Source of the DNA: Alloalcanivorax marinus
Lineage (GTDB): Bacteria > Pseudomonadota > Gammaproteobacteria > Pseudomonadales > Alcanivoracaceae
NCBI RefSeq assembly: GCF_016906305.1
Contig: NZ_JADDOL010000005.1
Span: 1 to 64,000, forward strand
Reading direction: 5' to 3'
Length of the DNA stretch: 64,000 nt
In this document: one piece after another, positions 8,744-18,214 of the stretch
Numbering within the stretch: position 1 is the stretch's first letter
Layout: each line of letters starts with the position of its first letter
Notes under the pieces: model-generated
What the model saw: only the letters and a program-made list of their open reading frames with translations
What the model was told of the DNA's origin: nothing
Databases searched by the model: none
Translations under genes and position numbers: made by a program

Positions 8744-9508
8744 ATGAAACCCAATATTCTGGTGATCGCCGGCCACGACCCTTCCGGGGGCGCCGGCATC
8801 CACGCCGACATCGAGGCGGTGCACAGCCTGGGCGGCTTCGCCAGCACCCTGATCACCGCCCTGACGGTACAGAACAGCCGCAACGTGAGCGGCTTCCAGC
8901 TCACTCCCATTGATCTGCTGGAACAGCAGGCCGATGCCCTGCTCGCCGACTATGAATTCCAGGCGGTGAAAATCGGCATGACCGGGTCGGTGGAGATGGT
9001 GGAGTGGATCGCCCGCCTGCTGGCGCGCCTGCCCGGCGTGCCGGTGGTGCTGGACCCGGTGCTGGCCGCCGAGGCCGGGGGCAGTCTGGCCCGTGGCAAC
9101 CTGGCGGAGGTCATGCTGACGCGGTTGGCCCCACTCACCACCGTACTCACCCCCAACCTGCCCGAGGCCGAGCTGCTGGCCGGCACCGGCGGCGTGCAGG
9201 CGGCCGGCCCGTGTATCGTGGAGCGCTGCGGGCGCGCGGTGCTGGTCACCGGCACCCACGACGACACCGACCAGGTCAGCAATCATCTGTTCGACGGCGA
9301 CCGTTGCCGACGCTGGGACTGGCCCCGGCTGCCGCACGTCTACCACGGTTCTGGCTGCTCCCTGGCCTCGGCCATGGCCTGCCGGCTGGCCCTGGGCGAC
9401 GATCTGGACAGCGCCGCGGAGACCGCGCAGCGCTGGCTGCACCAGGCCCTGCGCGACGCCTGGCGCCCCGGCGGCGGCCAGCACGTTCCCGACCGGAGAC
9501 CCCTATGA
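8744..9508 (+). CDS. thiD: hydroxymethylpyrimidine (phosphate) kinase
   Basis: Phosphorylates HMP and HMP-P to HMP-PP for thiamine synthesis. The N-terminal IAGHDPSGGAGIHADI motif, KIGMTGSVE and the ATP-site HGSGCSLASAMA motif are typical of ThiD. Length 254 residues is normal. The stop codon overlaps the thiE start (ATGA at 9505-9508), so ThiD and ThiE, which supply and use HMP-PP, are translationally coupled. I saw no TPP riboswitch fold in the 90 bp before it. Confidence 0.93.
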   Translation: MKPNILVIAGHDPSGGAGIHADIEAVHSLGGFASTLITALTVQNSRNVSGFQLTPIDLLEQQADALLADYEFQAVKIGMTGSVEMVEWIARLLARLPGVPVVLDPVLAAEAGGSLARGNLAEVMLTRLAPLTTVLTPNLPEAELLAGTGGVQAAGPCIVERCGRAVLVTGTHDDTDQVSNHLFDGDRCRRWDWPRLPHVYHGSGCSLASAMACRLALGDDLDSAAETAQRWLHQALRDAWRPGGGQHVPDRRPL

Positions 9509-10167
9509 ACCGCCCCGATGCCAGCCGCGTGCGCGGCCTGTACGCCATCACCGATCCACGCCTGACACCCGGTGACAGCATGCTGAGCGCCGCCGAGGCC
9601 GCCCTGCGCGGCGGCGCCTCCATGCTGCAGTACCGGGACAAGCACGCGGACACCGCCACCCGCCGGCACCGGGCGGCGCGGCTGGCCCTGCTTTGCCAGG
9701 ACCACGGCGCCCTGTTCATCGTCAACGACGACGCGGCCCTGGCCGCGGAGGTGGAAGCGGACGGCGTGCACCTGGGTCAGAGCGACGGCGCGGTGGACAG
9801 CGCCCGCCGCCTGCTGGGCAGCGACAAGCTGATCGGCGTGTCCTGCCACGGCCGGCTGGAACTGGCGCAAAAGGCCGCCGACGAAGGCGCCGACTACCTG
9901 GCCCTGGGCCGTTTTTTCGACTCCCGGACCAAACCCGAGGCGCCGCCGGCCACGCTGGAAACCCTGCGCCGGGCCCGGCGCCGCTTTCAACAACCCCTGG
10001 TGGCGATCGGTGGGGTGAATGCGCATAATGCCGGCCAGCTGATCGAGGCCGGCGCCGACGCCGTGGCCGTGATCCATGCCCTGTTCGGGCTGGCCGACCC
10101 CGCCGACGTCACTCACGCCGGCGTGGAGGCCGCCGCCCGCCAGCTGGCCGGCCTGTTCAACCGCTAA
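9505..10167 (+). CDS. thiE: thiamine phosphate synthase
   Basis: Joins HMP-PP and the thiazole phosphate to give thiamine monophosphate. TIM-barrel enzyme of 220 residues with YAITDPRL at the start, QYRDK, VNDD, GVHLGQ and the phosphate-binding segment [24 protein letters not shown]. It starts inside the thiD stop codon. hemL follows 19 bp later with its own ribosome site. Confidence 0.95.
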   Translation: MNRPDASRVRGLYAITDPRLTPGDSMLSAAEAALRGGASMLQYRDKHADTATRRHRAARLALLCQDHGALFIVNDDAALAAEVEADGVHLGQSDGAVDSARRLLGSDKLIGVSCHGRLELAQKAADEGADYLALGRFFDSRTKPEAPPATLETLRRARRRFQQPLVAIGGVNAHNAGQLIEAGADAVAVIHALFGLADPADVTHAGVEAAARQLAGLFNR

Positions 10168-10186
10168 CGCCCGTCAAGGAGTCCCC

Positions 10187-11473
10187 ATGAGTCGCACGCA
10201 ATCCGAACAACTGTTCCGCCGCGCCCAGAAGCACATCCCCGGGGGCGTGAACTCGCCGGTGCGCGCGTTCAAGGGCGTGGGCGGCACGCCGGTGTTTTTC
10301 CATCGCGCCGAGGGGCCCTATCTGTACGACGAGGACGACAATCGCTACGTGGATTACGTCGGCTCCTGGGGGCCGATGATCCTCGGCCACAACCACCCGG
10401 AAGTGCGCGAGGCGGTGCAGCGGGCGGTGGCCGACGGGCTCAGCTTTGGCGCGCCCACCGCCGCCGAGGTGGAGATGGCGGATCTGGTCTGCGAGATGGT
10501 GCCCTCCATGGACATGGTGCGCATGGTCAACTCCGGCACCGAGGCGACCATGACCGCCATCCGCCTGGCCCGGGGCTATACCGGCCGCGACAAGATCATC
10601 AAATTCGAAGGCTGCTACCACGGCCACGTGGACAGCCTGCTGGTGAAGGCGGGCTCCGGGGCGCTGACCCTGGGCACGCCCAGTTCACCAGGCGTACCCA
10701 AGGCGGTCACCGACGACACCCTGACGCTGAACTACAACGACGCCGGCGGTCTGGAAGAGGTGTTCAAGGCCCGCGGCGGGGAGATCGCCGCGGTGATCGT
10801 GGAGCCGGTGGCCGGCAACATGAACTGCGTGCCGCCTACCCAGGGTTTTCTCGAAGCCCTGCGCCAGTACTGCGACGAACACGGGGCGGTGCTGATCTTC
10901 GACGAAGTGATGACCGGCTTCCGGGTGGCCCGGGGCGGCGCCCAGGCGCTCTACGGGGTCACGCCGGACCTGACCACCCTGGGCAAGATCATCGGCGGCG
11001 GCATGCCGGTGGGCGCCCTGGGTGGCAAGAAAGCGGTCATGGAGCACCTGTCGCCGCTGGGGCCGGTTTACCAGGCCGGCACCCTGTCCGGTAACCCGGT
11101 GGCCATGGCCGCCGGCCTGGCCACCCTGCGTCAGCTGCGGCGGGAGGGCTTCTACGAGGAACTGGAAGCGAAGACCGAAACGCTCACCGAGGGGCTCGCC
11201 ACCATCGCCCGCGAGGCGGGCATCGGTTTCCACACCACCCGTGCCGGCGGCATGTTCGGGCTCTACTTCACCGAGCAGACCCGCATCACCCGCTTCGATG
11301 AGGTGATGGCCTGCGACGCGGCGCGCTTCGGCACCTTCTTCAACGCCATGCTCGATCGGGGGGTCTATCTGGCGCCCAGCGCCTTTGAAGCGGGCTTCGT
11401 GTCCATCGCCCATGACGACGCGGACATCGAAGCCACCCTGAACGCCGCCCGCGAAGCCTTCGCCGCCCTCTAA
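10187..11473 (+). CDS. hemL: glutamate-1-semialdehyde 2,1-aminomutase
   Basis: PLP enzyme that converts glutamate-1-semialdehyde to 5-aminolevulinate in the C5 heme route. The catalytic lysine is K267 in [15 protein letters not shown], with the PLP-contacting aspartate in [11 protein letters not shown]. Length 428 is standard. AAGGA sits 6 nt before the ATG. Last gene of the hemJ-thiD-thiE-hemL group; a REP-type palindrome follows. Confidence 0.97.
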   Translation: MSRTQSEQLFRRAQKHIPGGVNSPVRAFKGVGGTPVFFHRAEGPYLYDEDDNRYVDYVGSWGPMILGHNHPEVREAVQRAVADGLSFGAPTAAEVEMADLVCEMVPSMDMVRMVNSGTEATMTAIRLARGYTGRDKIIKFEGCYHGHVDSLLVKAGSGALTLGTPSSPGVPKAVTDDTLTLNYNDAGGLEEVFKARGGEIAAVIVEPVAGNMNCVPPTQGFLEALRQYCDEHGAVLIFDEVMTGFRVARGGAQALYGVTPDLTTLGKIIGGGMPVGALGGKKAVMEHLSPLGPVYQAGTLSGNPVAMAAGLATLRQLRREGFYEELEAKTETLTEGLATIAREAGIGFHTTRAGGMFGLYFTEQTRITRFDEVMACDAARFGTFFNAMLDRGVYLAPSAFEAGFVSIAHDDADIEATLNAAREAFAAL

Positions 11474-11485
11474 TACCGGCGCCGG

Positions 11486-11541
11486 ATCGCGGCTGAAGCC
11501 GCTCCTGCCAGCGATGATGCGGCACGGGCTTCAGCCACGAT
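11486..11541. repeat. REP-type palindromic element, degenerate copy
   Basis: Left arm ATCGCGGCTGAAGCCGCTCC followed by TGC at 11486-11508 and a degenerate inverted arm GGGCTTCAGCCACGAT at 11526-11541. The same unit occurs at 34944-35008 and 59809-59860. It fills the gap between the convergent hemL and ybaK genes and touches the ybaK stop codon. Confidence 0.8.
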
Positions 11542-12008
11542 CACTGGCGCGCCAGCGGCGCCAGCCGGCCGCCGGTCAGCGCCAGCAGATCCGCCGGCGC
11601 CATTTCAATTTCCAGGCCCCGCCGGCCGGCACTCATATAAAGGGTCTCGTGCCGGTCGGCGCTGGCGTCCAGCCATAAAGGCAACCGCTTTTTCTGCCCC
11701 AGCGGGCTGATACCACCCAGCACATAACCGGTGAGCCGCTCCGCCAGGGCGCCGTCGGCCATCACCGCCTTCTTGCCACCGGCCGCCCGCGCCAGTGCCT
11801 TCAAATCCAGACTGCGATCCACCGGCACCATCGCCACCTGGGTGCGTCCGTCCACGTCCGCCAGCAGCGTCTTGAACACCCGGTCCGCCGGCAGACCCAG
11901 CCGCTCGGCGGCCTCCAGCCCGTAGCTCTCAGCCTGGGGATCGTGCTGATACTCGTGCAGTCGGAAGCGGACGCCGCCTTTCTCGGCGGCCTTGACCGCC
12001 GGTGTCAT
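11541..12008 (-). CDS. ybaK: YbaK/EbsC-type aminoacyl-tRNA deacylase
   Basis: Trans-editing enzyme, in this subfamily usually a Cys-tRNA(Pro) deacylase. 155 residues with the YbaK pattern: YGLEAAERLGLPADRVFKTLLADVDG, the lysine in VFKTL, and GYVLGGISPLGQKKRLP. The start ATG overlaps the stop of the upstream TPR lipoprotein gene (ATGA), which sets the start at 12008 although the frame is open further upstream. Confidence 0.92.
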   Translation of the reverse strand: MTPAVKAAEKGGVRFRLHEYQHDPQAESYGLEAAERLGLPADRVFKTLLADVDGRTQVAMVPVDRSLDLKALARAAGGKKAVMADGALAERLTGYVLGGISPLGQKKRLPLWLDASADRHETLYMSAGRRGLEIEMAPADLLALTGGRLAPLARQ

Positions 12009-12496
12009 GCCCGGCCCCCGCGCAGTTTCTCGGCCTGGTCGCGGGCGGCGTCGGCGCCGTCCGGATCGTTCATTTCCGCGCGGGCGGCGGCCACCAGCTC
12101 CCACAGATCGGCCCGGTAAGCGTCATTGTCCGGCGACAGGCGCAGGGCGCGGCGGGCCAGCCCCTCGGCCGCCGCCGGATCGCCCTCTTCCAGACGCAGC
12201 AGGGCCAGCTCCCGGTACAGCCAGGAGGAATTCGGCGCCATCGTCAGCGCCCGCTCCAGATAGCGGCCGGCGGCGGCGTTCTGCCCGCTGTCCCGGGCCT
12301 GCTCGGCGCGGGCCAGCAGCGAACGGGCCGGCGAGCCCGCCAGTTCGGTGTCGGCGGTCACCGGCGTCTGCGGCGTTTCCGTGGGCGGCACGGCGGCGCA
12401 GCCGGACAGCAGCAGCGCCACCAGCACCAGCCAGCGCAGTGGCGCCGTCAGGCTCAGGGTGGGCGGTTTCGGCATCGGCGAGGTCACGGACGGCAT
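12005..12496 (-). CDS. lipoprotein with TPR-like repeats
   Basis: 163 residues with a signal peptide and lipobox LLSGCA, giving a lipidated cysteine at about residue 33. The mature part holds helical repeats of TPR type (AGRYLERALTMAPNSSWLYRELALLRLEEGDPAAAEGLARRALRLSPD). AAGGAA precedes the ATG by about 8 nt. Probably an outer-membrane scaffold; the partner is unknown. Overlaps ybaK by 4 bp, but a functional link is not evident. Confidence 0.85.
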   Translation of the reverse strand: MPSVTSPMPKPPTLSLTAPLRWLVLVALLLSGCAAVPPTETPQTPVTADTELAGSPARSLLARAEQARDSGQNAAAGRYLERALTMAPNSSWLYRELALLRLEEGDPAAAEGLARRALRLSPDNDAYRADLWELVAAARAEMNDPDGADAARDQAEKLRGGRA

Positions 12497-12595
12497 GGAT
12501 CGCGTTCCTTCTGGTTGAGTCGGCAGGTTGCGTCGGTTTGCGGTGCGGATGGCGCCATTCTACAGTTGTGAACCCTTCAGCACACCGGGACTGCC

Positions 12596-13429
12596 ATGGC
12601 ACTCAGCGCACAGGACCTCGCCGACCTGGAAAAGGCGGTCGACCTGCTCACCTCGCCCGGTCTGGTGGCGCGGCTCTCCCATCTGGTCGGCTCGCCGCTG
12701 GAAGGCGCGGTCCGGAAACTGCCCGCCGGCGCCTCCTCACGCATCAACACGGCGGTGGAGACGGCTTTGCGCAAGGCGGTGGACGCCGCCCTGTGGAGTC
12801 TGGACAACCAGCCCCGGCCCGCCTCCCGCCGGCTGCACAAACTGTACGCCGCCGCCTCCGGGGCGGTGGGTGGTGCCTTCGGGCTGACCTCCCTGCTGGC
12901 GGAGTTGCCGGTGTCCACCACCATCATGATGCGCGCGGTGGCCGACGTGGCCCGGGGCGAGGGCTTCGACCTGGACGACCCGGACACCCAGGCGGCCTGC
13001 ATCGAGGTGTTCGCCATGGGCGGCCCCGGCGACCAGGATGACGCCGCCGAAACCGGCTATTACATGACCCGCGGCTTCGCCACCCAGGCCATGCACCAGC
13101 TTTCCCGGGAGCTGGCCGACATCGCCGCCCGCCAGGGCGCCGGCCAGACCGCCGGGCTGATGACCAGCACCCAGGCGGGCAAGTGGCTGGCGCGGTTGAT
13201 CGAAAAGGTGGCGGAGCGCTTCGGCGTGGTGATCACCAACAAGGTGGCGGCCCAGGCGGTGCCGATCATCGGCGCGGTCACCGGCGCCACCCTCAATACC
13301 CTGTTCACCGACTTCTATCAGGACATGGCGCTGGGCCACTTCACCGTCAAGCGGCTGGAAAACCGCTACGGCGCGGAGGTCATCCGCGCCGAGTTCGAAC
13401 GGCTGGCCCGGGCCCGCAACCAGCACTGA
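12596..13429 (+). CDS. EcsC-family protein
   Basis: 277-residue protein with the EcsC family pattern: alternating helices with Gly/Ala-rich hydrophobic stretches (AAASGAVGGAFGLTSLLAELPVSTTIMMRAVADVA, then KVAAQAVPIIGAVTGATLNTLF) and a C-terminal HFTVKRLENRYG. In Bacillus EcsC is linked with the EcsAB transporter; here no such genes are adjacent, so the role is unknown. It ends exactly where the convergent mrcB gene ends. Confidence 0.85.
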   Translation: MALSAQDLADLEKAVDLLTSPGLVARLSHLVGSPLEGAVRKLPAGASSRINTAVETALRKAVDAALWSLDNQPRPASRRLHKLYAAASGAVGGAFGLTSLLAELPVSTTIMMRAVADVARGEGFDLDDPDTQAACIEVFAMGGPGDQDDAAETGYYMTRGFATQAMHQLSRELADIAARQGAGQTAGLMTSTQAGKWLARLIEKVAERFGVVITNKVAAQAVPIIGAVTGATLNTLFTDFYQDMALGHFTVKRLENRYGAEVIRAEFERLARARNQH

Positions 13430-15772
13430 TCAGTCGAACAGGCCCTTGAACCAGTCCACCACGCCCTTGCCGGCCTTGCGTACCGCGCCACCGTCGCCGC
13501 AGCCGTCGCTTTGCGTCGGAATCGACGCTTCCATCATCGGGTACTGACGGGCGTCGCGGCAGTTTTCGCCGCTGGTTTTGTCACCGGACGGCGCCATCCA
13601 GACGTTCTCGACCCCGGGCGGCGGCGTGTCCGGCAGACTGGTCTGCGGCAGCGCCGCCATCACCTGGCTCCACACCGGCAGCGCGCCGGTGGCGCCGGTG
13701 ACCTGGGCGGTCTGGTTGTTGTCGCGGCCCACCCAGACCACCGCCAGGTGGTTGCCGGAGAAGCCGGCGAACCAGGCGTCCCGGTACTGGTCACTGGTGC
13801 CGGTCTTGCCGGCCACGCGCAGATCCTGCGGCAACACACGGCGGGCGCCCCGGCCGGTGCCGGAGTTGATCACCTGCTGCATGGCCCACTGGGTCAGGTA
13901 GGCGGGGCCGGAATCCAGCACCTCGGAGGTCTCCACCGGATAGCGGGCCAGCGGCTCGCCGTCCTTATCCAGCACGTCGGTGATCGAGCGCAGCGGCGTG
14001 GCGAAGCCGCCGGTGGCCAGGGGCTGGTACCACATGGCCACCTCGAAGGGGGTCATATTGATGCTGCCCAGCAGAATGCTCGGATAGGCGGGAATCTTGC
14101 GGCGCACGCCCAACTGCTCCAGGGTTTTCACCACTTCGCCGGGGCCCAGATCCATGCCCAGGTTGACGGTGCCCTGGTTGTAGGAATGCACCAGCACATC
14201 CAGCAGCGGCACCGGCCCGTGGGACTCGCCGCTGAAGTTCTGCGGCGTCCAGGTCTTGCCGTTAGCCAGCGGCACGGTGATCGGCTGATCCGGGACCGGC
14301 GTGGCCAGGCTGTAACGCTTGGGCTGCTTGAGCGCGGTGAGCACCACCGCCGGCTTGATCAGCGAGCCGATCTGCCGGCTTGCGTCCAGGGCCCGGTTGT
14401 AGCCGTGATCGCGGGGCTTGCGGCTGCTCACCAGGGCCAGCACGTCGCCCTGGGAGGGCGCCACCACCACCACCGAGCCGTTGAGCCGGTCGCCGCTGCC
14501 GTCGATGCGGTTCAGGTGATCGCGCAGGGCGCTTTCCGAGGCCAGCTGCGCCAGCACGTCCAGGGTGGAGTGAATACGCAGGCCGTCTTCGCCGAGCACC
14601 TCCGGCGGATAATCCCGGGCCAGCTGACGGCGCACCAGATCGATAAAGGCCGGGAAGGCGTACAACGGCGAGGCACCCCGAGGCACCACCTCCAGGCCGC
14701 GCTCCTTGTAGCGCTGGAAATCCCGGTCGCTGAGCGCCCCCTCGTCGTTGGCGACACGCAGCACCGTATTGCGGCGCGCCTTGGCGCGTTCCTCGTTGCG
14801 ACGCGGGTCGTAGTAGCTGGGTCCCTTGAGCAGCGCCACCAGGGTGGCCAGTTGGTGGGGTTCCAGCTCCTCCAGGGGCCGGCCGAAATAGAACTGGGCG
14901 CCCAGCCCCATGCCGTGGATGGCGCGGTTGCCGTCCTGGCCCAGATAAACCTCGTTCAGGTAGGCCTCGAGAATCTGCTCCTTGCTGTAGTGCAGCTCCA
15001 GCAGCACCGCCATGGGCATTTCCACCAGCTTGCGCGCCAGGGTGCGATCCTGGGTGAGCCAGAAATTCTTCACCAGCTGCTGGGTCAGGGTGCTGCCGCC
15101 CTGCACCAGGCCGCCGGCCTTGACGTTGGCCACCATGGCCCGGGCCAGGCCGCGCGGGGAAATACCATGGTGGTCGTAGAAGTCCCGGTCCTCGGTGGCG
15201 ATCAGCATCTGCACCAGCAGCGGAGGCACCCGGTCCAGGGGCACGAACACCCGGTCCTCGGTGTGGCCGGGGTGGATGCTGCCGATCTGCAGCGGCTCAA
15301 GGCGCGCCACCGAATCGTCACCGCCGCCACCGCTGAGGCCGCGGATGCGGTCGCCACTGAGGGTGACACGGATGCGCTCGGCGCGTTCGCCGCCGTCACT
15401 GTCGCGGAAGCCCCGGGTATGGATGACCAGCGTGTTGCCGTCGCTGCTGTAGCTGCCCGGCGTGGGCGCGCCGGCGGCGCGCCGATAACGCATCAGCTCC
15501 AGCAGCTTGAGCATGTCGTTGCGTGACAGCACCCGCCCGGGATACAGCTCCACCGGCCGGGCATAGACCCGCGCCGGCAACTGCCAGACGTGACTGTCGA
15601 AGCGGTCGCGCACCCAGGCGTCCAGGTAAATCAGCCCGGCGGCCGCCAGCAACAGCAGCACCACCGCCAGCTTGCCGATGAAGCGCCAGCTCCACCAGCG
15701 CCGGCCCTGCCGGGTGGCCTTACGCTTTTTCGAGGATCTCGATGATTTTGATGTTTTCGCTTTCTTCGCCAT
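13430..15772 (-). CDS. mrcB: penicillin-binding protein 1B, bifunctional transglycosylase/transpeptidase
   Basis: Class A PBP that polymerises glycan strands and cross-links peptides on the outer face of the inner membrane. 780 residues: Lys/Arg-rich cytoplasmic tail, membrane anchor at about 33-50, UB2H-like region, GT51 domain with catalytic E194 in ATEDRDFYDH and QGGSTLTQQLVKN, and a transpeptidase with S470-x-x-K473, S530-Y-N532 and K656-T-G. All catalytic motifs are intact. Its UB2H region suggests activation by an LpoB-like lipoprotein, not found nearby. Confidence 0.96.
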   Translation of the reverse strand: MAKKAKTSKSSRSSKKRKATRQGRRWWSWRFIGKLAVVLLLLAAAGLIYLDAWVRDRFDSHVWQLPARVYARPVELYPGRVLSRNDMLKLLELMRYRRAAGAPTPGSYSSDGNTLVIHTRGFRDSDGGERAERIRVTLSGDRIRGLSGGGGDDSVARLEPLQIGSIHPGHTEDRVFVPLDRVPPLLVQMLIATEDRDFYDHHGISPRGLARAMVANVKAGGLVQGGSTLTQQLVKNFWLTQDRTLARKLVEMPMAVLLELHYSKEQILEAYLNEVYLGQDGNRAIHGMGLGAQFYFGRPLEELEPHQLATLVALLKGPSYYDPRRNEERAKARRNTVLRVANDEGALSDRDFQRYKERGLEVVPRGASPLYAFPAFIDLVRRQLARDYPPEVLGEDGLRIHSTLDVLAQLASESALRDHLNRIDGSGDRLNGSVVVVAPSQGDVLALVSSRKPRDHGYNRALDASRQIGSLIKPAVVLTALKQPKRYSLATPVPDQPITVPLANGKTWTPQNFSGESHGPVPLLDVLVHSYNQGTVNLGMDLGPGEVVKTLEQLGVRRKIPAYPSILLGSINMTPFEVAMWYQPLATGGFATPLRSITDVLDKDGEPLARYPVETSEVLDSGPAYLTQWAMQQVINSGTGRGARRVLPQDLRVAGKTGTSDQYRDAWFAGFSGNHLAVVWVGRDNNQTAQVTGATGALPVWSQVMAALPQTSLPDTPPPGVENVWMAPSGDKTSGENCRDARQYPMMEASIPTQSDGCGDGGAVRKAGKGVVDWFKGLFD

Positions 15773-15883
15773 GGCGCGAGTATAGAGAGAGTCGAGGGAA
15801 CCGCCTACGGACCGGGTTCCGGTTTTACACTGTTACATGGCGTCACCATAATAGGCGCCTTCGCCAACCCGTTCGGAGTCTCC

Positions 15884-16888
15884 ATGGAGAAGAAATACGA
15901 CGTTTACGCCATCGGCAACGCCCTGGTGGATACCGAAATCGAGGTCAGCGACGACTTCCTCGCCCGCATGGACCTGGGCAAGGGCCTGATGACCCTGGTC
16001 GACGAGGCCCGCCAGCGCGAGCTGCTGGCCGCCCTGGCCGGCGAGGCCGAGCCGCACAACCACACTTGCGGCGGTTCCGCCTGCAACACCGTGGTGGCCA
16101 CCCGCTACTTTGGCGGCCGGGGTTACTACGCCTGCAAGGTGGCCGATGACGACACCGGCACCTTCTTCGTGGACGCCCTGCGCGCCGCCGGCGTCGACAC
16201 CAATATGGGCGGCCAGCGCGAGGCCGGCACCTCCGGCAAATGCCTGGTGATGATCACTCCGGACGCGGAACGGACCATGAACAGCTTTCTGGGCATCTCG
16301 CAGACGGTGAGCGAGGCCGAGCTGGACGAAGACGCCATCGCCGCCTCCCGCTACGTGTACCTGGAAGGCTATCTGGTCAGCTCCGACAGCGGTCGCGCCG
16401 CCGCCGTGCGCCTGCGCGAACTGGCGGAGCAATATGGCGTGCGCACCTCGCTGACGTTTTCCGACCCGGCCATGGTGCAATTGTTCCGCGACGGGCTGGT
16501 GGAAATGCTGGGCACCGGCGTGGACCTGCTGTTCTGCAACGAGGCGGAAGCCCTGGGCTTCACCGGCACCGACTCGCCGGAGGCGGCCCTGGAGGCCCTC
16601 AAACCGATCTGCAACGGCCTGGCCATGACGCTGGGCGCCCGGGGCGCGCTGCTGTGGGACGGCGAAACCACTCACCATGTGGAAGCGGAGCCGGTGAAAC
16701 CGATCGACACCAACGGCGCCGGCGACATGTTCGCGGGGGCCTTTCTCTATGCGCTCACCCAGGGGCACGATTTTCCCACCGCCGGCCGCCTGGCCAGCGC
16801 CGCCTGCGCGCGCCTGATTCGCGAATTCGGCCCGCGCCTGCCGGCGGAAGCGCACCTGGAAATCCGCCGCCGGGTGCTCGGCCAATGA
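15884..16888 (+). CDS. PfkB-family sugar/nucleoside kinase (adenosine kinase-like)
   Basis: Ribokinase-fold kinase of 334 residues. The PfkB signature with the catalytic base is clear in IDTNGAGDMFAGAFLYAL, and the N-terminal substrate lid contains GGSACNTVVATRYFGG. In related gammaproteobacteria it is usually annotated adenosine kinase; the substrate cannot be fixed by eye. A TCTCC-rich spacer precedes the ATG. Its stop overlaps the next start (ATGA), forming a tight three-gene unit with the Rieske protein and srkA. Confidence 0.88.
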   Translation: MEKKYDVYAIGNALVDTEIEVSDDFLARMDLGKGLMTLVDEARQRELLAALAGEAEPHNHTCGGSACNTVVATRYFGGRGYYACKVADDDTGTFFVDALRAAGVDTNMGGQREAGTSGKCLVMITPDAERTMNSFLGISQTVSEAELDEDAIAASRYVYLEGYLVSSDSGRAAAVRLRELAEQYGVRTSLTFSDPAMVQLFRDGLVEMLGTGVDLLFCNEAEALGFTGTDSPEAALEALKPICNGLAMTLGARGALLWDGETTHHVEAEPVKPIDTNGAGDMFAGAFLYALTQGHDFPTAGRLASAACARLIREFGPRLPAEAHLEIRRRVLGQ

Positions 16889-17226
16889 GCGGGCAGCACG
16901 CGGTGTGCGCCGTGGAGGACGTGCCCCACGAAAGCGCCCGGGAGTTTCAGGTGGGCGATCAGTCGGTGGTGGTGGTGCGCTTCGACGGTCAGTTTCACGC
17001 CTACCTGAACTGGTGCCCGCACCTGGGCATCGAGCTCAATTTCATGCCCGACCAGTTCATGGACGACGACGGTCGCTTCCTGGTGTGCGCCAACCACGGC
17101 GCCCTGTTCGAACCGGAGAACGGCCATTGCCTGTCCGGGCCCTGCAGCGGCGAGGCGCTCACCGCGGTGCCGCTGGAAGTGCGCGACGACACCGTCTGGG
17201 TGGGCCCGGTGGGAGCGCCGGCGTGA
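16885..17226 (+). CDS. small Rieske [2Fe-2S] protein
   Basis: 113 residues consisting of a single Rieske domain. Cluster ligands are the Cys/His pairs of NWCPHLG and VCANHGALF, followed by the GxCxxGPC-like loop (GHCLSGPCSGEAL). Such small stand-alone Rieske proteins often act as electron carriers to or within oxygenases, but no oxygenase is adjacent. Overlaps the kinase upstream by 4 bp and srkA downstream by 4 bp. Confidence 0.9.
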   Translation: MSGQHAVCAVEDVPHESAREFQVGDQSVVVVRFDGQFHAYLNWCPHLGIELNFMPDQFMDDDGRFLVCANHGALFEPENGHCLSGPCSGEALTAVPLEVRDDTVWVGPVGAPA

Positions 17227-18209
17227 ATCAGGGCGGCGCCGGGCATCATCCGTTCGACGATCTGACGCCGGACGTGATTCTGGATGCGGTGGACGGCGCC
17301 GGCTTTCTCACCGACGGGCGCCTGCTGGCGCTCAACAGTTTCGAGAACCGGGTCTATCAGGTGGGGCTGGAAGAGGCCGACCCGGTGGTGACCAAGTTCT
17401 ACCGGCCGGCCCGCTGGAGCGACGCGCAGATTCTGGAGGAGCACGCCTTCAGCCGGTTTCTGCGCGACCAGGACCTGCCGGTGGTGGCGCCGCTGGCCAA
17501 CGCCGCCGGCGACACCCTGTTCGTGCACGCCGGCTTCCGCTTCGCGGTGTTCCCGCGCCAGGGCGGCCATGCTCCGGAACTGGACAACGACGATCATCTC
17601 CGTCTGCTCGGGCGCACCCTGGCGCGCTGGCACGCCGCCGGCAACGACCGCCCATTTCAGGCACGTCCGGTGCTGGACATCGTCGGCGACAGCCGCGCCG
17701 CGGCGGACTACGTCAACGGCGGCGTGGTGGACCCCAACTTCGCCGGCCGCTACCGGGATCTCAGCGCCGCCCTGCTGGAAGCGATGACGGAACGGCTGCG
17801 CGACCAGAGCTGGGTCGCCATCAACGTGCACGGCGACTGCCACACCGGCAATATTCTGTGGCGCGACGACAAGCCGCACTTCGTGGATCTGGACGACAGC
17901 CTGCGCGGGCCGGCCATGCAGGACCTGTGGATGCTGCTCTCCGGCGACCATCTGGAAAACCAGCAGCAACTGCGGGTGCTGGCCGAGGGCTACGAAACCT
18001 TTCTGCCGTTTCCCTGGGCCCAGCGCCGCCTGATCGAACCGTTGCGCACCCGGCGCATCCTGCGCCACAGCGCCTGGCTGGCCGAGCGCTGGGACGACCC
18101 GGCCTTCCCGCCGGCGTTCCCCTGGTTCGAGTCACCGCGCTATTGGCAGGACCATCTCAACGATCTGGAACAGCAGCTGGCCGCGCTGACCCGGGAGGAT
18201 CGCGGCTGA
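17223..18209 (+). CDS. srkA: stress response serine/threonine kinase SrkA (YihE)
   Basis: Eukaryotic-like protein kinase that in E. coli protects cells from stress-induced death. 328 residues, normal length. The catalytic loop HGDCHTGNILW and the metal-binding DLDD segment of the aminoglycoside-phosphotransferase/kinase fold are present. GTG start overlaps the Rieske stop (GTGA), so the three genes from 15884 form one translational unit. Confidence 0.93.
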   Translation: MNQGGAGHHPFDDLTPDVILDAVDGAGFLTDGRLLALNSFENRVYQVGLEEADPVVTKFYRPARWSDAQILEEHAFSRFLRDQDLPVVAPLANAAGDTLFVHAGFRFAVFPRQGGHAPELDNDDHLRLLGRTLARWHAAGNDRPFQARPVLDIVGDSRAAADYVNGGVVDPNFAGRYRDLSAALLEAMTERLRDQSWVAINVHGDCHTGNILWRDDKPHFVDLDDSLRGPAMQDLWMLLSGDHLENQQQLRVLAEGYETFLPFPWAQRRLIEPLRTRRILRHSAWLAERWDDPAFPPAFPWFESPRYWQDHLNDLEQQLAALTREDRG

Positions 18210-18214
18210 GACGA

